From: Ruminococcus sp.
Lineage (GTDB): Bacteria > Bacillota > Clostridia > Oscillospirales > Acutalibacteraceae
Length of the DNA: 64,000 bases
Assembly: GCA_017456845.1 (NCBI GenBank)
Contig: JAFTIP010000002.1
Coordinates: 57,453-121,452 of the forward strand
Reading direction: 5' to 3'
Below, piece by piece: positions 61,164-64,000 of this stretch; the first letter of the stretch is position 1, and each line of letters opens with the position of its first letter. A program made the translations under genes and the position numbers. A model generated the notes under the pieces. It did no database searches. It had not been told where the DNA came from and saw nothing but the letters and a program-made list of their open reading frames with translations.

Positions 61164-61190
61164 AAAAAGGAGTTGACAAAAGTCAACTCC
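61164..61190 (-). terminator. Terminator of the dockerin gene
   Basis: GGAGTTGAC and GTCAACTCC (9 bp, 4-nt loop) followed on the minus strand by TTTTTG. Confidence 0.85.
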
Positions 61191-61217
61191 TAAATGTGTT
61201 TGTTTTTTAGGTGAAAA

Positions 61218-62381
61218 TTAAGCTACTGTGTAAGAAATTGTGCCTGTAGCTGCATCCCATGTGAATGTAGCTGTACCAGCAGGAACAAAAAGCTTATCAG
61301 TTGTAGCATAGTCAGTTGCGAGAACTGCACTTGTTACATCTTTGCCGAGCCAACCGTTTGTCCAGTAAATTGTACCATTCTCATCCTGAACAGCAACATA
61401 GCTCTCGGCTGTTAATGTAACTGTAACAACGCCATCTACAAAAGCGTAGCTTGTGTCATAAATGTCAGCGCTATTGATCCAGCCTACGAGATAGAAAGCA
61501 ACCTCATCAGCTGTAGCCTCATCCTTTGTAGCAGGCTCAACAGGAGTCTCTTCGTCCTTTGTTGCGGGCTCAACAGGAGTCTCTTCGTCCTTTGTAGCCT
61601 CGTCCTGTGTTGCAGGAGCAGTTACGAACTCAACAATAGCCTTCTCGCCATCGAAGCCGATGATTACTGTAGCGTTGTCAACGAGTACCTCAACCTTAGC
61701 GTTTGCACCGCCGTTAGCAGCGTTGCCCTCGAGGTTAAAGTCGGGGTTGCCCCATGCACCGTTCTCAACAACCTTGAACTCGTATGTACCTGCAGCAATA
61801 CCTGTGAAAGTAATGCTCCATGTGCCATCGCCGTCGTCAGTCATTACGTTCTGAGCGGGATCCCAGTTAACACCACAAAGACCCTCAGCACCAGCTACTG
61901 TGTAGAACTTAGCAGGCTCGTCAGCTGTTGCTTCGTCCTTTGTAGCATCCTCATCGGGAGTTGCCTCGCCGGGAGTAGACTCTTCGGGAGTTGCCTCACC
62001 GGGTGTGGACTCCTCAGGAGTTGCCTCGCCGGGTGTAGCCTCATCAGCTGTAGCCATGGGCTTGCCAATGTTCTGGTTTGCATCCTCGAACTTAGCAATC
62101 CACTTCTGGATAGCTGTAGCGTCCTTAACGTTTACATCGCCATCTTCGTAAGCGTCAGCAACTTCTACCTGAGCTTCGTCAAGAGTTGCGAGCTTAGCAA
62201 TAGCCTTCTGGATGAGAGTAGCGTCCTGGATTGTAACCTTACCGTCGAAGTTTACGTCACCTAAAATTGCTACCTGAGCCTCAGTTGTTGTCTCAGCAGC
62301 AGATGCGCAAAGACCAAAAACGGATACAGCCATAGCGAGAACCATGAGAACTGCAACGATTTTTGCGAACTGATTTTTCAT
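61218..62381 (-). CDS. Secreted dockerin protein with starch-binding-like domains
   Basis: 387 residues. Signal peptide MKNQFAKIVAVLMVLAMAVS to ...CASA. A type I dockerin follows (residues ~40-100): GDVNFDGKVTIQDATLIQKA and EDGDVNVKDATAIQKWI, two calcium-binding repeats. Then a linker of ESTPGEATPE repeats, a domain like X25 pullulanase/starch-binding modules (GLCGVNWDPAQNVMTDDGDG to VTAPA), a second linker (KDEETPVEPAT repeated), and a C-terminal beta domain FYLVGWINSADIYDTSYAFV. It would dock on a cohesin scaffold, as in the R. bromii amylosome. The start with AGGAG spacing is the second ATG. Confidence 0.85.
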   Translation of the reverse strand: MKNQFAKIVAVLMVLAMAVSVFGLCASAAETTTEAQVAILGDVNFDGKVTIQDATLIQKAIAKLATLDEAQVEVADAYEDGDVNVKDATAIQKWIAKFEDANQNIGKPMATADEATPGEATPEESTPGEATPEESTPGEATPDEDATKDEATADEPAKFYTVAGAEGLCGVNWDPAQNVMTDDGDGTWSITFTGIAAGTYEFKVVENGAWGNPDFNLEGNAANGGANAKVEVLVDNATVIIGFDGEKAIVEFVTAPATQDEATKDEETPVEPATKDEETPVEPATKDEATADEVAFYLVGWINSADIYDTSYAFVDGVVTVTLTAESYVAVQDENGTIYWTNGWLGKDVTSAVLATDYATTDKLFVPAGTATFTWDAATGTISYTVA

Positions 62382-62428
62382 AGTTTTCATCTCCTAACAT
62401 AATTTTTACAGAATAAACTGCTTGGTTT

Positions 62429-62457
62429 ATTATACTACTATAAAAACAGAAAATCAA
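62429..62457 (-). promoter_or_regulatory. Promoter of the dockerin gene
   Basis: Minus-strand TTGATT, 17-bp spacer, perfect TATAAT. The leader contains AATAAACtgcttgGTTTATT, a small hairpin. Confidence 0.75.
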
Positions 62458-62508
62458 GAGAAATATTAATATTTTTTCAAAACATTGTAGAAATATATTT
62501 TTGCTATA

Positions 62509-62536
62509 TTGCTTTTTTGTAGCAATGTGCTATAAT
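62509..62536 (+). promoter_or_regulatory. Promoter of the SecB-like gene
   Basis: TTGCTT, 16-bp spacer, perfect TATAAT, about 35 bases before the ATG. AAGGAGATG follows as ribosome site. Confidence 0.65.
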
Positions 62537-62570
62537 TTAAACAAAATTTACCTATTAAGGAGATGTTTTC

Positions 62571-62972
62571 ATGGCTTGTTGCGAGCTAAAAGCCTACACG
62601 GTTTCTGATATAAACTTTTTTAACCGACCTGCCCCCAACGTACAGATTAAAATTGGCAATAAATTCTCTTATAATGTTAAATACCCAAAGGACGGACAAG
62701 GTAACATCTGCCGAGGCGAGTTTGAGGTTGAAACAGGCGACACCTCTGATGACAAGAAGCTTAACATAAAAGTAGTTGTTGTAGGTATTTTCTCTTATGC
62801 ACCTGGCGCTACTAAAGAAATGATCCACACCGAAAGCTTCAAAATTCTTTACCCTTACGTTAAAGCTTTGGTTACAACCGTAACTGCAAATGCAGGTATA
62901 AAACCTATAATTATTCCTAATATAGATATTGATTCTCAGAATATTTATAGAATTGATGGCAGTCAGCAGTAA
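62571..62972 (+). CDS. SecB-like chaperone
   Basis: 133 residues. The second half (ESFKILYPYVKALVTTVTAN, AGIKPIIIPNIDI) closely follows the SecB C-terminal pattern FPYxRxxISxxxxxxGxPPLxLPPI, and the first half is beta-rich as in the SecB fold. SecB binds unfolded preproteins for SecA or acts in toxin-antitoxin systems; no toxin gene is adjacent. It stands alone with its own promoter. Confidence 0.65.
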   Translation: MACCELKAYTVSDINFFNRPAPNVQIKIGNKFSYNVKYPKDGQGNICRGEFEVETGDTSDDKKLNIKVVVVGIFSYAPGATKEMIHTESFKILYPYVKALVTTVTANAGIKPIIIPNIDIDSQNIYRIDGSQQ

Positions 62973-62989
62973 ATATGACATAATTTTTG

Positions 62990-63019
62990 TTGACAAATCC
63001 GTTAGCGCTATGGTCTAAT
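62990..63019 (+). promoter_or_regulatory. Promoter of tRNA-Gly
   Basis: Perfect TTGACA, 18-bp spacer, TCTAAT, 18 bases before the tRNA. Confidence 0.7.
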
Positions 63020-63037
63020 CATTGGCGTTGACGATAC

Positions 63038-63111
63038 GCGGATGTAGTTTAGTGGTAGAACTTCAGCCTTCCAAGCTGATCGTGAGGGTTCGATTCCCTT
63101 CATCCGCTCCA
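63038..63111 (+). tRNA. tRNA-Gly(TCC)
   Basis: Acceptor GCGGATG/CATCCGC, anticodon stem TCAGC/GCTGA around CTTCCAA (anticodon TCC, reading GGA), T loop GGTTCGATTCC, discriminator T, encoded CCA. Confidence 0.95.
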
Positions 63112-63117
63112 TAAAGA

Positions 63118-63150
63118 CAAGGTACCCATCAGGGTACCTTGTTTTTATTT
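63118..63150 (+). terminator. Terminator of tRNA-Gly
   Basis: CAAGGTACCC and GGGTACCTTG (10 bp, ATCA loop) followed by TTTTTATTT. Confidence 0.9.
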
Positions 63151-63156
63151 CACTTA

Positions 63157-63300
63157 GGATGAAGGGAATCGAAAGGGCGTAAAGAAAACAGTCCGGTGGA
63201 CTGTTTTTAGCCCGTGGATTTAAGCTGTTTCTTCACCACTATGCGAATTATCAAGCGATATGATGTTTTTCGCATTAACCGAAGGCACTTCATCCGCTTC
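63157..63300 (+). repeat. Structured repeat unit A
   Basis: Starts with GGATGAAGGGAATCGAAAG, whose first 17 bases are the exact reverse complement of the tRNA-Gly T-arm/acceptor 3' strand. A nested hairpin follows: outer GGGC/GCCC (63175-63178 with 63210-63213) and inner AAACAGTCC/GGACTGTTT (63186-63194 with 63198-63206) with a GGT loop. The unit ends in CTTCATCCGC, a direct copy of the tRNA 3' end. No coding frame. Confidence 0.75.
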
Positions 63301-63304
63301 GCTT

Positions 63305-63449
63305 ATGGATGGAATCGAAAGACCGTTAATAAAATGTGCCGGTGGCACATTTTTAGGTCGTGGGTTTGAGCCGACTCTTCCCTATTATGCGGATTATTTG
63401 GCGAAATCTTTGTTTATTCATATATGAGCATACTTCATCCGCTCCATAG
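63305..63449 (+). repeat. Structured repeat unit B
   Basis: Same layout as unit A: GGATGGAATCGAAAG start (4-base deletion), outer helix GACC/GGTC (63321-63324 with 63356-63359), inner helix AAATGTGCC/GGCACATTT (63332-63340 with 63344-63352), GGT loop, and an end CTTCATCCGCTCCATA copying the tRNA-Gly 3' end with CCA. Helix sequences differ from unit A by paired changes. Confidence 0.75.
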
Positions 63450-63452
63450 AAA

Positions 63453-63488
63453 ATAAAGGTATCCTGTAAAGGGTACCTTTATTTTTTA
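63453..63488 (+). terminator. Terminator after repeat unit B
   Basis: ATAAAGGTATCC and GGGTACCTTTAT (12 bp, one G-U, 6-nt loop) followed by TTTTTATA. Same style as the tRNA-Gly terminator and following the same CATCCGCTCCAT sequence, so tRNA end plus terminator seem duplicated. Confidence 0.85.
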
Positions 63489-63499
63489 TATAAACGTTA

Positions 63500-63590
63500 G
63501 ATGAAGGGAATCGAAAGACCGTTAGAAAACAGTACGGTGGACTGTTTCTTAACGCTTCTCACCCTCTCAGGGTTCGAATCCCACATTGAT
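63500..63590 (+). repeat. Structured repeat unit C (degenerate)
   Basis: GATGAAGGGAATCGAAAGACC start, inner helix AAACAGTAC/GGACTGTTT with one mismatch and the same GGT loop; the outer helix is lost. It runs into GGGTTCGAATCCC, a T-arm-like sequence (63570-63582), perhaps the remnant of another tRNA. Confidence 0.6.
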
Positions 63591-63593
63591 ATA

Positions 63594-63624
63594 AAAATAG
63601 CCCGTACTTTCGTGCGGGCTATTT
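63594..63624 (-). terminator. Terminator of tRNA-Gln
   Basis: Minus strand AAATAGCCCGCAC and GTACGGGCTATTT (one G/A change tolerated as wobble-like) followed by TTATA. Ends the leftward tRNA-Gln transcript. Confidence 0.8.
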
Positions 63625-63700
63625 TGGCTGGGCTGGCGGGATTCGAACCCACGGGATGACGGAGTCAAAGTCCGTTGCCTTACCGCGTGGCTACAGCCCA
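63625..63700 (-). tRNA. tRNA-Gln(TTG)
   Basis: Acceptor TGGGCTG/CAGCCCA with U at position 1 as in glutamine tRNAs, anticodon stem ACGGA/TCCGT around CTTTGAC (anticodon TTG), T loop GGTTCGAATCC, discriminator G, encoded CCA. Confidence 0.95.
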
Positions 63701-63752
63701 ATATTCAATTTGCTAATTTATACTACCATAATACCTAAGAAAAATCAAGTAT

Positions 63753-63781
63753 AAAAGCCTCCGAAAAACTCGGAGGCTTTT
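63753..63781 (-). terminator. Terminator of the Lys-His-Arg tRNA transcript
   Basis: AAAAGCCTCCGA and TCGGAGGCTTTT, 12-bp stem with a short A-rich loop, and T residues on the minus strand. Confidence 0.85.
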
Positions 63782-63856
63782 GGTGATCCATCGGAGATTC
63801 GAACTCCGGACACCTTGATTAAAAGTCAAGTGCTCTGCCAACTGAGCTAATGGATC
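63781..63856 (-). tRNA. tRNA-Lys(TTT)
   Basis: Acceptor GATCCAT/ATGGATC, D arm GCTCAGTTGGCAGAGC, anticodon stem CTTGA/TCAAG around CTTTTAA (anticodon TTT), discriminator A, encoded CCA. Confidence 0.95.
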
Positions 63857-63859
63857 AAA

Positions 63860-63937
63860 TGGGGTGGCTAGCCGGATTCGAACCGGCGGTCTCCAGGGCC
63901 ACAACCTGGCGCTTTAACCAACTAAGCTATAGTCACC
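63860..63937 (-). tRNA. tRNA-His(GTG)
   Basis: Extra G at position -1 opposite C73, the histidine identity pair; anticodon stem CCAGG/CCTGG around TTGTGGC (anticodon GTG). Acceptor GTGACTA/TAGCCAC has one A-C mismatch at position 4-69. CCA encoded. Confidence 0.93.
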
Positions 63938-63940
63938 ATA

Positions 63941-64000
63941 TGGCGCGCCAACAGGGACTCGAACCCCGGACCTACTGCTTAGAAGGCAGTTGCTCTATCC
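63941..64000 (-). tRNA. tRNA-Arg(TCT), 5' end outside window
   Basis: 3' acceptor TTGGCGC, discriminator G, CCA; T loop GGTTCGAGTCC; anticodon stem ACTGC/GCAGT around CTTCTAA (anticodon TCT, reading AGA). The D arm is cut by the window edge. Confidence 0.88.

Noticed and set aside
63570-63582. GGGTTCGAATCCC considered as part of an additional tRNA gene
   Set aside because: Only the T-arm-like piece is present; no matching acceptor, D or anticodon arms could be folded around it.

Overview
The window is a stretch of a Gram-positive, low-to-moderate GC Clostridia chromosome interrupted by a complete-looking contractile-tailed prophage of about 44 kb. The best guess for the host is a Ruminococcus (R. 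bromii-like) or related Oscillospiraceae member. This rests on a secreted dockerin protein with starch-binding-like domains at 61.2-62.4 kb, an IF3-L35-L20 operon with a terminator-containing leader, and Firmicutes-type gene content. The host assignment is inference; no 16S or marker search was possible.

Host left arm (1-16.6 kb). Reading leftwards: the 5' end of topA, dprA, a TrmH/SpoU rRNA methyltransferase, rplT, rpmI and infC (which starts at AUU). Divergent from this is a CPBP membrane protease gene followed by tadA. Then come a NUDIX hydrolase, tRNA-Ser(GGA) and a leftward operon (vanZ-like, MATE transporter, a small membrane protein, M50 protease, TIGR03960-type radical SAM protein and its DUF2344 partner). 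A rightward group follows (small multidrug export protein, two FAD-dependent oxidoreductases), then a ClC chloride transporter.

Prophage (about 16.63-61.0 kb). It sits between clcA and tRNA-Ala(CGC). A leftward lysogeny block holds a large serine recombinase, a coupled unknown gene and an XRE repressor. An early promoter with repeated operator-like motifs separates it from the rightward early genes: excisionase-like HTH, a lytic transglycosylase, DUF2800, DUF2815, a family A DNA polymerase, three DNA methyltransferases (Dam, MT-A70, permuted C5), a VapE primase/helicase, VRR-NUC and an SNF2 helicase. A DUF1492/sigma-like gene precedes the late region. The late region has SPP1-like head genes (terS, terL, portal, minor head protein with a toxin-like tail, scaffold, SU10-type capsid, connectors), then PBSX/xkd-like contractile tail genes: sheath, tube, frameshifted tail assembly chaperones, tape measure, LysM/XkdP, XkdQ, DUF2577, DUF2634, baseplate J, DUF2313 and fibres. 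It ends with a diversity-generating retroelement, chitin-binding-like and membrane proteins, amidase and holin.

The standout system is the diversity-generating retroelement (54.9-58.2 kb). A 593-residue putative tail/receptor-binding protein carries a variable repeat at its C-terminus. A template repeat lies 221 bp downstream, and 12 of its 24 adenines are changed in the variable repeat while none of its other 83 bases is. A perfect 9-bp/4-nt hairpin follows the variable repeat, and a reverse transcriptase follows the template. Other unusual signals are: (i) about ten G or C homopolymer tracts of 8-11 bases, nine of them in 20.9-29.9 kb, several sitting where reading frames break; (ii) a methyltransferase gene readable in several overlapping frames; (iii) two diverged copies of an AT-rich TTCTAACA-iteron region 28 kb apart, bracketing the late module; (iv) tandem structured repeats after tRNA-Gly whose two helices covary between copies.

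Host right arm (61.0-64 kb): tRNA-Ala, the dockerin gene, a SecB-like gene, tRNA-Gly(TCC) with the structured repeats, and a leftward tRNA cluster (Gln, Lys, His, Arg) running off the window.
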